Assembly (NCBI RefSeq): GCF_947498805.1
Contig: NZ_CANMLT010000005.1
Location: 248,001-312,000, forward strand
From: an uncultured Tenacibaculum sp.
GTDB lineage: Bacteria; Bacteroidota; Bacteroidia; Flavobacteriales; Flavobacteriaceae
DNA length: 64,000 nt
Direction: 5' to 3'
This document shows positions 1-9,859 of this stretch, in pieces. Made by a program: the position numbers and the translations under genes. Numbering within the stretch: the stretch's first letter is position 1; each line of letters begins with the position of its first letter. The notes under the pieces are model-generated. The model was not told where the DNA came from and did not search any database. It worked only from the letters and a program-made list of their open reading frames with translations.

Positions 1-2
1 AC

Positions 3-407
3 TCTCAAGAAGATTTTGAAGATTTCTATCAGGAAGCCTGCTTACAAATTTGGAAAAGTAGAAATGCTTTTCAAAACAAATCAAAGTGGTCTACTTGGAT
101 TTACAGAATTACTTTAAATGTTTGTTTAACTCTTTCTAAAAAAAACAATAGAAAAGGATATGCTACAAACAACATACAACAGGAATCTGAAGAGAATAGA
201 GCTTTTGAAAATGAAAATCTGAATTTATTATATGATGCTATTAAACAACTATCTGAAGTAGATCGAGCAATCATCTTATTGCATTTAGAAGAAAATCCTT
301 ACAAAGAAATTGCTGCTATTATTGGAACTAGCGCTAACAATATTGCAGTTAAAATTAACAGAATTAAAAAACAATTAAAAATATTACTTGATGGAAAGAT
401 CAATTGA
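3..407 (+). CDS. ECF-type RNA polymerase sigma factor, 3' part
   Basis: An open frame enters from the left edge and ends at TGA 405-407, giving about 134 residues. The first part (FYQEACLQIWKSRNAF, then KWSTWIYRITLNVC) matches sigma-70 region 2 of ECF factors, where the -10 element is melted. After a polar linker, the second part (LSEVDRAIILLHLEENPYKE, then IAAIIG and IAVKINRIKKQL) is a region 4 helix-turn-helix that would bind the -35 element. The start codon lies outside the window. The stop codon lies inside the next gene, so the two are translationally coupled, as usual for an ECF factor and a membrane partner that controls it. The target regulon cannot be read from the sequence. Confidence 0.85.
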   Translation, partial: SQEDFEDFYQEACLQIWKSRNAFQNKSKWSTWIYRITLNVCLTLSKKNNRKGYATNNIQQESEENRAFENENLNLLYDAIKQLSEVDRAIILLHLEENPYKEIAAIIGTSANNIAVKINRIKKQLKILLDGKIN

Positions 408-1008
408 AAAAATATGGAACGAAGCGTTTATAGATGAACAATCTCTAATTGCTCCAAAAGTAATCGATATATACAACAAAAAATCAAAGTCAATCATTAA
501 TAGGATTAAAAGAACCTATGAACTTGATAATAAAGGACTACTTCCTATGGCTGGTATTGTAGTTATTGGGGGAATTCTCTTATCAGAAACAATCATCGGA
601 GCATATGGTGCTTTTTTAATCTTATGCTTATATGTATTCAACACTAAATTGTTAAGTAGATTCAACACTATTGATGTGAAATCTGATAATTTGACCTATT
701 TAAAAAACTATAGAGCTATTATAACTGACGTAACCAATGCGACAAAAAAGCTATTTATTTTCGCCATTCCATTAGCCGTATTGTCTATATTTATTTTAGC
801 CCATAATATTAAAGAAACCAGTTTTCTTTCAAAATTTATTTCCGAAGATACTTCCTTACTTCAAATGGCAGGCATTGGCCTTGTTGTTACAGTAACCGTT
901 GGAATAATTGGCTTGATTGTTTTTAAAATTTCTACCAAGATAGTATATGGAACTCTTATATCTAAGCTAGATGATGTTATCAATGAAATTGAAGAAATAA
1001 AAAATTAA
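391..1008 (+). CDS. membrane protein coupled to ECF sigma factor (possible anti-sigma)
   Basis: A 205-residue protein. I chose ATG 391 over an in-frame TTG just upstream. It overlaps the sigma gene by 17 bases. A soluble N-terminal stretch of about 50 residues is followed by two adjacent hydrophobic segments (about 53-90), another near 120-140 and a last one near 160-180, ending in a short acidic tail. No catalytic motif or classical zinc anti-sigma motif (HxxxCxxC) is visible. Position and coupling suggest that it holds or tunes the sigma factor at the membrane. That is inference from context; the family itself is not recognised. A strong hairpin follows at 1013-1045. Confidence 0.6.
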   Translation: MERSIEKIWNEAFIDEQSLIAPKVIDIYNKKSKSIINRIKRTYELDNKGLLPMAGIVVIGGILLSETIIGAYGAFLILCLYVFNTKLLSRFNTIDVKSDNLTYLKNYRAIITDVTNATKKLFIFAIPLAVLSIFILAHNIKETSFLSKFISEDTSLLQMAGIGLVVTVTVGIIGLIVFKISTKIVYGTLISKLDDVINEIEEIKN

Positions 1009-1012
1009 TAAC

Positions 1013-1045
1013 AAACTCCGAAGTACAAATGATACTTCGGAGTTT
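1013..1045. terminator. bidirectional hairpin terminator
   Basis: A perfect 13-base-pair stem (1013-1025 with 1033-1045) with a 7-base loop lies between two convergent genes, just after the stop at 1008 and before the stop of the minus-strand gene at 1057. AAA and TTT ends make it usable in both directions. Confidence 0.8.
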
Positions 1046-1056
1046 AAGTTTATCTA

Positions 1057-2325
1057 TTAATCTTCTAGGTCTCTTATCAGTTTGGTCTTCCTCATCAAAC
1101 GATAATCTAAGAGCGTTTTTGATTTAGTCTTAACCATTATAGAATCCCCTTTATATTTCCCTTCAAAAACAACTTCTTTTCCCGTTTTTGAATAGCGAAA
1201 TTTATACGGACTATTTACAGTATCTTTTTTTGAAATTAGCTCAATCGTCTTGGTTACAGTATCTGCCTTAAAATCATAATAATAATTTTCTCCATCCATT
1301 TTTTCTAATCGAAAACTTCCTCTTTTCCATGAAGATCCATTAATAGAAAAACTTTTCCATCTCCCATCATTCTCAATCTTTAGAGTATCATTCTTACGAA
1401 CCTGTTCTATTACTTCATATTCTCCAGATATCGTTGGCGTTGTATCTTCTTTAGCATATTCTAAAGCTTCTACTTTGTGGTGGTAAAGCGAAATGGAAAA
1501 TAGTATCAGTATTCCAGCTTTTATATAGTTTGCTATTTTTTTGTTTTTATCAAAAAGTGATTTCTCTTTAATACTAGTGGTAGGTAAATTAAACACAAAA
1601 AAATTAAGTAAGTTTTTTGCATAAGGCCCTAATAATACAATGATCATACATAACAAATGAACAGCAAACATTTTTACAGTAACATCATAACCAATGTCTA
1701 TTATAACCACATTTAACATAGCTATTAATAAAATGAAACTTCCTAAAAAAGTAGTTCTTCTAAACAATAACAAAACACCTCCTATAAACTCCACCAATCC
1801 TGTAACTATGGTGTAAAATTTAGAGCATCCCATAAATGCCCATAAAAGTCCCATTCCAGTAAAGTCTCCTAAAGGGGTTTCCAACCTGTCAAAACTCATT
1901 ACTCCAAATTGAGTAGGTATTAATTTTGCTAATCCATATAATGCTAATGTAAGTCCAACATGGTATCTTAAAATTGTTCTTAGTAGCTGCTTTACTTTTA
2001 CATCATAGTACCATTTGAACTTTCTATCTAGAAAAATCCAAATACAAGAAAACAGTATAGATAACACAGCTATTAAGGAAAACCTACTAAAATCGTATTT
2101 GGAATCGAATCCATTATAGAGTAGATTCCTATTAAATTCCCACCCGAAAAAAGTTTCTCCGAACCAAATGGTTATTCCTTTCCAAAAAGAAAAATCATCA
2201 AATTTAAAGTTATGAATGTACTCCAATCCATAGGGGTATATATAAAATATAAAATACAGGAGTATAAATCGAAGTAAAAATTTATTCCATACATTCATGT
2301 CGGGAGACGCTACAGTTGTTTTCAT
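1057..2325 (-). CDS. DoxX/HTTM-like membrane protein with soluble C-terminal domain
   Basis: A 422-residue integral membrane protein. From about residue 15 to 270 there are roughly seven hydrophobic segments. The stretch FIGGVLLLFRRTTFLGSFIL and the following segments resemble the DoxX/SURF4 fold of quinone-linked or redox-associated membrane proteins. After residue 285 a soluble beta-rich tail of about 135 residues begins (repeated YYYDF, KFRYS, FEGKY patterns), similar in style to a lipocalin-like domain on the outer face. A -7 box, TATATTTG, lies on the minus strand at 2352-2359, about 27 bases before the ATG. It appears to be a single-gene unit. DoxX family membership is moderately sure; the substrate is unknown. 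Confidence 0.6.
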   Translation of the reverse strand: MKTTVASPDMNVWNKFLLRFILLYFIFYIYPYGLEYIHNFKFDDFSFWKGITIWFGETFFGWEFNRNLLYNGFDSKYDFSRFSLIAVLSILFSCIWIFLDRKFKWYYDVKVKQLLRTILRYHVGLTLALYGLAKLIPTQFGVMSFDRLETPLGDFTGMGLLWAFMGCSKFYTIVTGLVEFIGGVLLLFRRTTFLGSFILLIAMLNVVIIDIGYDVTVKMFAVHLLCMIIVLLGPYAKNLLNFFVFNLPTTSIKEKSLFDKNKKIANYIKAGILILFSISLYHHKVEALEYAKEDTTPTISGEYEVIEQVRKNDTLKIENDGRWKSFSINGSSWKRGSFRLEKMDGENYYYDFKADTVTKTIELISKKDTVNSPYKFRYSKTGKEVVFEGKYKGDSIMVKTKSKTLLDYRLMRKTKLIRDLED

Positions 2326-2393
2326 AGTAATTTACATCTTTTGCAAGTACTCAAATATAAATGATTTTGAATACTTTCTTTAAATGCAAAAAA

Positions 2394-4502
2394 TTATTTT
2401 CTCTTTTGTAAAATCGTCAATCCTATACGTATTTGCTCGTAAGGAATTTTCTCTCCTAAAAATTCAAAATAGGGTTTTAAAGCGGTTTCATTTCCTAGTA
2501 CTTTTTTAGCATTGGCAATTTGTTTTACAATATCTGCATCGATAAACTCATCCAAGCTCACATCTTTCCCATCCAAGTATAATTTTGACAAATGAGAAAA
2601 AATCGTTTGAGGTTTTAAGTTCCTTTTATGTGCTATTTCATCTACAGAAAGTCCATCTTTATATAGATTGTATGTTTCTAGCGTAGTATCTTTTTTCTTT
2701 CGTTTTTTCTCACCTAAAAAGGTCTTTATTTCTTCTATAAATTCCCCTCCATATACTTCTAATTTACGTTGTCCTACCCCACTTATTGCTAAAAAATCAT
2801 CATCTGTTAACGGTCGTTCCCTCTCTATTTCGCGTAAAGTGGCATCACTAAAAACTAAATAAGCAGCAATATCTTCTTCTTGCGCAATGCGATACCTCAA
2901 CTTTCTTAGACGTTCAAACAAAGTATCAGATGCAGCCTTTTTAGATTTTTTCTCCTTGATAACTTCTTTTGTTTCTTTTTTGATTTCAACAGGTGTAGTT
3001 AATTCAATCTTTTCTCCTTCAAACAATACTTTTTTCGAAAATTCGGTTAATTGCAATACATTATTTAAATGAAAGGCAATTTGACAATACCCTTGGTTTA
3101 TCAACTGAATGATATAATGTTGCCAATCTCTCCAAGAAATTCCTGCCCCTACTCCATAGGTTTTTAAGGTCTGATAATTTTTATCTAATACATTGGCATT
3201 TTTTGCTCCTCTAAGTACATCAATTACAGTTCCCATAGCTTCTTTTTCTTGCAATCTATAAATTGCAGACAACGCCTTTTGAGCTATAACCGTTCCATCA
3301 AAAAATTGCGGAGGATTTTTACAGACATCACAATTTCCACAGTTTTTCTCAATGAGTTCACCAAAATAACTTAACAATATTTTTCTCCTACATACAGTAG
3401 CTTCCGCAAATTGCTTCATTCGATCCAATTTTGCTTCTTGAACTTCTCTATTTCCAGTATTGGCTATGAATTGCTTTAATTGTATTACATCTGCATAACT
3501 ATGAAAAAGTAAAGCATGTGCTTGTAACCCATCTCTTCCAGAACGACCTATTTCTTGATAATACCCCTCTATGTTTTTAGGCATATTATAGTGAATCACC
3601 CAGCGTACATTGGATTTATCTATTCCCATTCCAAAAGCAATGGTTGCACAAATAATTTGCACATCATCTTTTACAAAGTCTTCTTGAGTTTTTGTTCTTT
3701 CTTCGAGATTTAATCCTGCATGATACGCCTTTGCATTAATACCACTCTGATTTAGTTTACTGGCTAACTGCTCAGTTGCCTTTCTACTTAAACAATAGAT
3801 TATTCCAGACTCATTGGGTCTTTTATTGATGAACTTTACAATTTGTTGTACACGATCATTTGCTGGTCGTACTTCTAAACTTATATTTTCCCTATTAAAA
3901 GAACTAACAAATCGAGTTGCGTTTGATATGACTAGTTGGGTTAATATATCTTCTTGAGTTGCTTTATCTGCCGTTGCTGTCAAAGCGATTATAGGCACCT
4001 CGGGTAAACTTTTCCTTAAAAAAGAAAGTTGTTTATAGGAAGGTCTAAAATCATGTCCCCAAGCAGAAATACAGTGCGCCTCATCAATCGCTACACAACT
4101 AATATAATCTTGATTTAAGATGTGTTGAAGTAGAGATAAACTCTCGGGAGCAACATATAGTAAACGAATGGTTTTATTTGCTACTCCATCAAATACTTCT
4201 TTTTGTTCCTCTTGAGATTGAGTGCTATTGTAAAAAGCTGCTGAAATTCCATTTGCTTTTAAGCTATCTACTTGGTCTTTCATTAAAGCTATTAAAGGAG
4301 AAATAACCAGCGTAATTCCTTCGAAAAACAATGCGGGTAACTGATAACAAATAGATTTACCTCCTCCTGTAGGCATAATGACCAATGTATCTTTTTTATC
4401 CAATACATTTTCTATAATCTTTTGTTGATCTAATCGAAAACTATCGTATCCAAAATTAGTTTTAAGTCTTTCTAATAATTCGTTCTCTGTTATCTGCATC
4501 AT
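2394..4502 (-). CDS. recQ: ATP-dependent DNA helicase RecQ
   Basis: A 702-residue 3'-5' DNA helicase of recombination and fork repair. Walker A (MPTGGGKS) is at about 43-50 and the DEAH box with the RecQ motif 0/II context (AIDEAHCISAWGHDFRP) at about 138-153. Helicase motif VI (GRSGRDG) follows. The zinc-binding cysteines (CRRK ... CGNCDVC) are near 370-395, then the RQC winged helix, an HRDC domain (about 527-595, LPLTDDDFLAISGVGQRKLE-like) and a C-terminal helix-turn-helix after a lysine-rich linker. Full length for the long Bacteroidota RecQ type. Two ATGs are adjacent (4502, 4499). A TACTTTTG box at 4507-4514 leaves almost no 5' leader. Confidence 0.95.
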   Translation of the reverse strand: MMQITENELLERLKTNFGYDSFRLDQQKIIENVLDKKDTLVIMPTGGGKSICYQLPALFFEGITLVISPLIALMKDQVDSLKANGISAAFYNSTQSQEEQKEVFDGVANKTIRLLYVAPESLSLLQHILNQDYISCVAIDEAHCISAWGHDFRPSYKQLSFLRKSLPEVPIIALTATADKATQEDILTQLVISNATRFVSSFNRENISLEVRPANDRVQQIVKFINKRPNESGIIYCLSRKATEQLASKLNQSGINAKAYHAGLNLEERTKTQEDFVKDDVQIICATIAFGMGIDKSNVRWVIHYNMPKNIEGYYQEIGRSGRDGLQAHALLFHSYADVIQLKQFIANTGNREVQEAKLDRMKQFAEATVCRRKILLSYFGELIEKNCGNCDVCKNPPQFFDGTVIAQKALSAIYRLQEKEAMGTVIDVLRGAKNANVLDKNYQTLKTYGVGAGISWRDWQHYIIQLINQGYCQIAFHLNNVLQLTEFSKKVLFEGEKIELTTPVEIKKETKEVIKEKKSKKAASDTLFERLRKLRYRIAQEEDIAAYLVFSDATLREIERERPLTDDDFLAISGVGQRKLEVYGGEFIEEIKTFLGEKKRKKKDTTLETYNLYKDGLSVDEIAHKRNLKPQTIFSHLSKLYLDGKDVSLDEFIDADIVKQIANAKKVLGNETALKPYFEFLGEKIPYEQIRIGLTILQKRK

Positions 4503-4506
4503 AGGA

Positions 4507-4514
4507 CAAAAGTA
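4507..4514 (-). promoter_or_regulatory. -7 promoter box of recQ
   Basis: On the minus strand the sequence TACTTTTG fits the Bacteroidota -7 consensus TAnnTTTG and ends only four bases before the first recQ ATG. Transcription from it would give a nearly leaderless mRNA. No clear -33 TTTG is seen because that position is occupied by the terminator of the upstream gene. Confidence 0.5.
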
Positions 4515-4518
4515 ACCA

Positions 4519-4550
4519 TAAAAAAAGCGTAGAATTTAAATTCTACGCTT
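4519..4550 (-). terminator. terminator of the Tricorn-like protease gene
   Basis: A 26-base perfect palindrome at 4525-4550 followed on the minus strand by a run of six or seven T. It begins 29 bases after the stop codon of the minus-strand gene at 4579. Confidence 0.85.
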
Positions 4551-4578
4551 GATTTTATCTATTCTATTAAAGAATGTA

Positions 4579-7500
4579 CTATTTGATATCTTGCAATAAT
4601 ACTTCCACTGCTTTTTTCAATTGTGCATCTTCTCCTCTTTCTTTCCATCCTGGAGCATTCTTTACTAAATAATCTGGCACTGCAGGAGCATCGTTTTCCA
4701 TATTCTCACCTGTTTTCTTAACAAACCAAGCTCTAAATGGCATTCGGATAAATCCATTTTGCAAACGTTTACCTCCTGTAGAAATTACGGCTCCGAAAGT
4801 TGGTTGACCTACTAATTTCCCTAATCCTAAGTTCTTAAATGCATGCGAAAAAATTTCTGCATTAGAATAACTATTCTCATTACATAAAGCTACTACAGGT
4901 TTTGTATTTACAGATAGTATTGCGCGCTCATTAAATGGATAGTTCTTGCTATATTTCTTATGATTTTTTAAGCTTTTTTCTGCTCCTCTCGGAATTGTAT
5001 ATGCATGCTGATCTACATTTAATACAGCCATTAAACGATCGGTAGTCCAACCTCCACCATTATAACGTACATCAATTACAATTCCTTTCTTTCCATATCC
5101 ACTCGCTTTCAATTCTCTTTCAAAACGCTCAAAACTCGGCATGCTCATACCTTGAATATGTATATAGCCTAATTGACCGTTTGAATATTGATCTACTAAC
5201 TTTTTACGAGATGCCACCCATGCTTCATATTGCGCTGTTCTTAATGAACGTTGCGGACGGATAATTACATCGTTTCCATTCTTCAAAGTCAATAGAATTT
5301 CACTTTTCTGTGTGTTCTTTAATAAACTATAAAAATTCGTATTCTTCTTAACTTCTTGTCCATTTACAGAAGTGATAACATCTCCTACGTTTAACTTACT
5401 TTTTGACTTATCGGCAACAGTGTTCTCTAAGACATATACGACACGAGCTCCTTCAGAAGTATTTTCAACTTCTAATCCTAATAATCCTATTTTATCATTG
5501 GTATTTCGAGGAGCACTTCCTCTATATCCCATATGACTGGCATTTAATTGCCCTAGTAACAGGTTATACATATATGAATAATCTTGATGTGTAGAAGCAG
5601 ACAGTACCCATGGTCTGTATTTTTTCACCAATCCATTCCAATCGTACCCATGGAATTCCGGATCGTAAAACCCTGCAGTTAATGCTCTAATACCTTCATC
5701 AAACACTTGTGCGTATTCCTTTTCTTTATTCTTAGTATAAGTTGCTGAATGTGGTAAGCCAGTAATTTTATCAGATTTTGTATTTAACTCTTTTAGTTTT
5801 CCTCCAGAAACAAAATATACTTTTCCTTTATTCATATCAAAACCTCCTGCTCTAGATACTCCTTTGATAGCTTTTGGTTTTGTTCCGTCCCATTTAATCT
5901 TGTACAATCCTCTTTTCTTTGTTGCTGGATTTGTAGCTGAAAAATAGATAAAATCACTATCAGCACTAAATACTGAACTAAATTCATTGTCTTGTAGAGA
6001 AGTTACTTGAACTAAACGATCAAAAATTCTATCTGCATCAATCGTTACTTTAACTTCCTTCTTTTTCTTAGACTTCTTCTTATCTTTTTTATCTGATTTT
6101 TTGTCTTCTTTTTTCTCAGGATAATAAGAACCTTCCTCGTGATCTAGCTTCGATTTTTCCCAATCTTCTTTTTGTAACCAAACCATCCAAACGTCATAAT
6201 TAATTCCGTTTCTGTTTGAAATAAAGGCTAACTTTTTTCCATCAGCACTCCAAACTGGACTTCTATCACTTCTTGGGTGCATAGAAACATTCATCTTCTG
6301 AGATTTATTTGCAACCGATTGGATAAATATTTCACTATCGAAATTTAAATCTTCTTGAGAATAGGCAATATACTTACTATCTGGACTCCATGATAATCCT
6401 TCTGCTGCTGCCCAAGAATCTGAATATACTTGCGGTTTTACTATTTTTCCGTCTTTGATATCTGCTATCATTAAAGTACCTCTTCCCACTTGATAAGAAA
6501 TCTTCTTACCATCTGGAGATACTATTGGATTTTCTACATCTTCTTTACTATTGGTTAACTTAGCAACTTTTGTCTTTAAACTTCTATGTAATCCTACTAA
6601 AGTATCGGTTGATACCGCACTATATAATTCGAAGTGACCATCTCTATCAGAAGTAAAAACAACGGTTTTATCATCTAACCACTGCGGACTACGATCTCTA
6701 TATGGGTGCTTACTAACGTTATTTGAACGCTTTTTCTCTTTGTTATTTTCTTTAACAAAAATCTCCCCATTGACTTCTATGGCTACTTTTTTACCATCAG
6801 GCGAAACTGCATATCCTTGAATCCCATTAGAAACCGTTTTTGTTTCTTCTTCTGCAAAACGATTATCTGAAGCAATGTTTAATTTAATTTTCCTAGCACT
6901 ACCGTTTTCTAACTTATACGTATCTACTCCACTTAAATAAACAATTGTACCATTATTACTTACAGAATATGTACGTACTCCATCTTTCGTTTGTGTAGTT
7001 AGTTTTGAAGCAGTTCCATTTGCGGTTCCATTTGCAGAAATTGTTTGTTTATAGATATTATAACGACCACTTTTTGCTCCGATATAATATAAGTTTCCTG
7101 CTGCATCCCATTTTGGAGAATGGTCGTTCTTATTGCTTGTTGTTATTTGGTTATATTGTTTTGTGGTAGTGTTATAAATCCAAATATCACGTTGTGCAGA
7201 ACCAGAATAGTCTTCACGAGATATTCTACAAGCTCCTTTTGTAAATGCTATGAATTTACCATTTGGTGATAATTGTGCATCTTCTCCATATGCTGTTAGC
7301 AAACGTTTTGGAGTTCCTCCATTTTGGTTTACTGAATACATTTGACGATCCCATTCTGGACCTCTATATACTCTTCCTGTAGAGAATAAAATTTCTCCTT
7401 TAGAAGTCCAGTCAGTAGGAATATTTGCGGTTGGATAATAAGTTAATTGCTTAGGAACACCACCATTTAATGTTGTAATAAAAACATTATCGTTTCCTTT

Positions 7501-7749
7501 TCTATTAGAAGAAAAAGCGATTTCTGTTCCTTTTGTATTCCAAACCGGATTACTCTCATATCCTTTATGAATTGTTAATCGGTTTGCCTGTTTTGTATTG
7601 AAATTATAAGTCCAGATATCTCCGTGATAGCTAAACGCCATTTGAGATGCATCTGGACTAATAGCTGGCATTCTAATTAAGGTATGCTGTGCCAGTAAAA
7701 TATTGCTGGTTAGTACCGCAATTACTAATAGTAATCTTCTAGTAGTCAT
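4579..7749 (-). CDS. Tricorn-like secreted S41 peptidase
   Basis: A 1056-residue exported protease. A signal peptide (residues 1-20, ending LLAQH) is followed by two stretches of TolB/Tricorn-type beta-propeller blades, with repeated SPDGKKI, SPVWSADGKKLAFISNR and SPQWLDDKTVVF units up to about 540. A lysine-rich linker (about 555-575) interrupts the propellers. The C-terminal half carries a PDZ-like domain (LNVGDVITSVNGQEV) and the S41 core. NENSYSNAEIFSHAF holds the probable catalytic serine near residue 965, and PTFGAVISTG follows. Such proteins degrade peptides in the periplasm or outside. It is transcribed away from recQ with its own terminator. The signal peptide and length fit the Bacteroidota Tricorn family well. 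Confidence 0.88.
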   Translation of the reverse strand: MTTRRLLLVIAVLTSNILLAQHTLIRMPAISPDASQMAFSYHGDIWTYNFNTKQANRLTIHKGYESNPVWNTKGTEIAFSSNRKGNDNVFITTLNGGVPKQLTYYPTANIPTDWTSKGEILFSTGRVYRGPEWDRQMYSVNQNGGTPKRLLTAYGEDAQLSPNGKFIAFTKGACRISREDYSGSAQRDIWIYNTTTKQYNQITTSNKNDHSPKWDAAGNLYYIGAKSGRYNIYKQTISANGTANGTASKLTTQTKDGVRTYSVSNNGTIVYLSGVDTYKLENGSARKIKLNIASDNRFAEEETKTVSNGIQGYAVSPDGKKVAIEVNGEIFVKENNKEKKRSNNVSKHPYRDRSPQWLDDKTVVFTSDRDGHFELYSAVSTDTLVGLHRSLKTKVAKLTNSKEDVENPIVSPDGKKISYQVGRGTLMIADIKDGKIVKPQVYSDSWAAAEGLSWSPDSKYIAYSQEDLNFDSEIFIQSVANKSQKMNVSMHPRSDRSPVWSADGKKLAFISNRNGINYDVWMVWLQKEDWEKSKLDHEEGSYYPEKKEDKKSDKKDKKKSKKKKEVKVTIDADRIFDRLVQVTSLQDNEFSSVFSADSDFIYFSATNPATKKRGLYKIKWDGTKPKAIKGVSRAGGFDMNKGKVYFVSGGKLKELNTKSDKITGLPHSATYTKNKEKEYAQVFDEGIRALTAGFYDPEFHGYDWNGLVKKYRPWVLSASTHQDYSYMYNLLLGQLNASHMGYRGSAPRNTNDKIGLLGLEVENTSEGARVVYVLENTVADKSKSKLNVGDVITSVNGQEVKKNTNFYSLLKNTQKSEILLTLKNGNDVIIRPQRSLRTAQYEAWVASRKKLVDQYSNGQLGYIHIQGMSMPSFERFERELKASGYGKKGIVIDVRYNGGGWTTDRLMAVLNVDQHAYTIPRGAEKSLKNHKKYSKNYPFNERAILSVNTKPVVALCNENSYSNAEIFSHAFKNLGLGKLVGQPTFGAVISTGGKRLQNGFIRMPFRAWFVKKTGENMENDAPAVPDYLVKNAPGWKERGEDAQLKKAVEVLLQDIK

Positions 7750-7813
7750 TATATATCATTTAAACTACTAAAGTACTTTTTTAAGTTCTTTTTTGTAAAA
7801 ATTTAGCAATAAC

Positions 7814-8584
7814 TTAACAATTCTTTATGCTTTTAACAAAACTCCCTATTCCTTCAACTCCATTTTTATCTAATTCTTTGATAAATGCAGAACCAATAAT
7901 AGCTCCATTCATATATTCACAAGCTGTAGTAAATGTTTTATTATCTGAAATTCCAAAACCAACAATTAACTTGCTTTGCAAATTCATTACTTTGATTCTA
8001 TTAAAATAATCTACTTGTTTTTGCGAAATTTCTCCTTTAGCTCCAGTAATAGATGCTGAGGCTACCACATAAATAAAAGCATTGGTTAATGCATCTATCT
8101 TTCGAATACGCTCTTCTGATGTATGTGGAGTAATTAAGAACACATTTGTAATTCCATAACTATCAAATAACTGTTGGTAATGACTTTCAAACTCTACCAT
8201 AGGTAAATCTGCAATGATTACAGTATCAATTCCACAGTCCTTTACTTTTTGGCAAAATGCATCTTCTCCATATTTGATAATTTGATTCAAATATCCCATT
8301 AAAACCAATGGCGTTTTATTCGATTCTTTAATAGACATTAGTTGCTCAAAAACCACATCTAAATTCATTCCATTATCTAAAGCAACAGAACTACTATGTT
8401 GTATCGTAGGTCCATCTGCCAAAGGATCAGAATAAGGTAAACCTACTTCTATAAAATCAACTCCATTCGAACTTAATTCAGAGATAATACTAGTGGTATT
8501 TTCTAATTTTGGAAAACCCGCTGTAAAGAATATAGACAATAAGTCTTTATTTTTTTGTTTAAATATTTGTTGAACTGAATTCAT
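7814..8584 (-). CDS. trpA: tryptophan synthase alpha subunit
   Basis: A 256-residue TIM barrel that cleaves indole-3-glycerol phosphate to indole and glyceraldehyde 3-phosphate, passing indole to TrpB. The catalytic Glu and Asp lie in FIEVGLPYSDPLADGPTIQ, and the phosphate-binding GFGIS loop is present. I chose ATG 8584 (MNSVQQIFKQ). A further ATG at 8602 is in frame but is formed by the edge of a repeat at 8598-8665, so the six extra residues are unlikely to be native. Last gene of the trp operon. Confidence 0.95.
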   Translation of the reverse strand: MNSVQQIFKQKNKDLLSIFFTAGFPKLENTTSIISELSSNGVDFIEVGLPYSDPLADGPTIQHSSSVALDNGMNLDVVFEQLMSIKESNKTPLVLMGYLNQIIKYGEDAFCQKVKDCGIDTVIIADLPMVEFESHYQQLFDSYGITNVFLITPHTSEERIRKIDALTNAFIYVVASASITGAKGEISQKQVDYFNRIKVMNLQSKLIVGFGISDNKTFTTACEYMNGAIIGSAFIKELDKNGVEGIGSFVKSIKNC

Positions 8585-8597
8585 ATTTTCTTTTTTG

Positions 8598-8665
8598 GTC
8601 ATTGTGAGGAATGAAAAGACCTGGCAATCTTGTTATACAGATTCCTTCATTTCATTCGGAATGAC
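8598..8665. repeat. REP-like imperfect inverted repeat between trpB and trpA
   Basis: The two ends read GTCATTGTGAGGAATGAAA and, inverted, GTCATTCCGAATGAAATGAA, separated by a short middle with CAATCT/AGATT matches. This is the look of the GTCATTGCGAGGAA type intergenic repeat common in Flavobacteriia genomes. It fills the whole space between trpB and trpA. A related element lies at 46827-46862. Confidence 0.7.
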
Positions 8666-8668
8666 GAA

Positions 8669-9844
8669 TTAGCTTAAATGTTTAATATAGGTTTCTAAAT
8701 CTTTATCTCCTCTACCTGATAAGTTGATGATAATTGTTTGATCTTTTTTCAAGTCCATCTTTGGTAAAACTGCTAATGCATGTGCCGTTTCCAATGCAGG
8801 AATAATTCCTTCTATTTTTGTTAACTCATATGCAGCTTCTAATGCTTCCTTGTCAGTTGCATTCATAAATGTTGCTCTCTTTTCATCAAATAAAAAGGCA
8901 TGCAACGGTCCTACTCCTGGATAATCTAACCCAGCTGAAATTGAATATGGTTCTACTATTTGCCCATATTCATCTTGCATTAAAATCGTTTTACTACCAT
9001 GAATTACCCCTACTTCTCCCAGTTGCGAAGTAGCTGCACTTTCTCCAGAATGTACTCCTAAACCAGCAGCTTCAACAGCAATTAGTTCTACATCTTCATC
9101 ATCTAAATAATGATAAAAAGCACCTGCTGCGTTTGAACCTCCTCCCACACAAGCAATTACCGTATCTGGGTTTTCTTTTCCAGTATGCTCTTTTAATTGC
9201 CACTTCATTTCTTCTGAAATAACTGCTTGTAAACGAGCTACCATATCTGGATATGGATGTGGACCTACTACAGAACCAATTAGGTAATACGTATCTGGAT
9301 GCTGTATCCAATAACGAATAGCTTCATTAGTCGCATCTTTTAATGTTTTACTTCCACTAGTTGCAGCAATTACTTTTGCTCCTAGCATTTTCATACGAGC
9401 TACATTTGGCGCTTGACGTTTGATATCGGTTTCTCCCATAAACACAATACACTCTAAGCCCATTAATGCGCAAACTGTTGCCGTAGCTACTCCATGTTGC
9501 CCTGCTCCTGTTTCTGCAATAATCTTGGTTTTTCCTAATTGTTTTGCAATTAAAATCTGACCAATAGTATTGTTTACTTTATGTGCACCAGTATGGTTTA
9601 AATCTTCTCTTTTTAAATAGATAGTAGCACCATATTTTTCTGATAATCGTTTTGCTAAATACAGCGGACTTGGCCTCCCTACATAATGCTTTAGTAAATC
9701 TTTATACTCTTTTTGAAAAGTTTCAGATTCGATAATTTGAATATAATTATCTTCTAGTTCCTTTACGTTTGGATATAACAATTCTGGAATAAATGCTCCT
9801 CCAAACTGTCCGTAATATCCGTTATGATCTGGTTGAAATTTCAT
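8669..9844 (-). CDS. trpB: tryptophan synthase beta subunit
   Basis: A 391-residue PLP enzyme that joins indole and serine to give tryptophan. The start [20 protein letters not shown] is typical. PLP lysine K89 lies in [10 protein letters not shown], the phosphate-binding GGGSNAAG loop is in the middle, and the catalytic Glu of the AETGAGQHG loop is present. Length is normal for TrpB1. It ends just upstream of the repeat that separates it from trpA, and follows trpF by 15 bases. Confidence 0.97.
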   Translation of the reverse strand: MKFQPDHNGYYGQFGGAFIPELLYPNVKELEDNYIQIIESETFQKEYKDLLKHYVGRPSPLYLAKRLSEKYGATIYLKREDLNHTGAHKVNNTIGQILIAKQLGKTKIIAETGAGQHGVATATVCALMGLECIVFMGETDIKRQAPNVARMKMLGAKVIAATSGSKTLKDATNEAIRYWIQHPDTYYLIGSVVGPHPYPDMVARLQAVISEEMKWQLKEHTGKENPDTVIACVGGGSNAAGAFYHYLDDEDVELIAVEAAGLGVHSGESAATSQLGEVGVIHGSKTILMQDEYGQIVEPYSISAGLDYPGVGPLHAFLFDEKRATFMNATDKEALEAAYELTKIEGIIPALETAHALAVLPKMDLKKDQTIIINLSGRGDKDLETYIKHLS

Positions 9845-9859
9845 ATGATTCGCTTTTGG

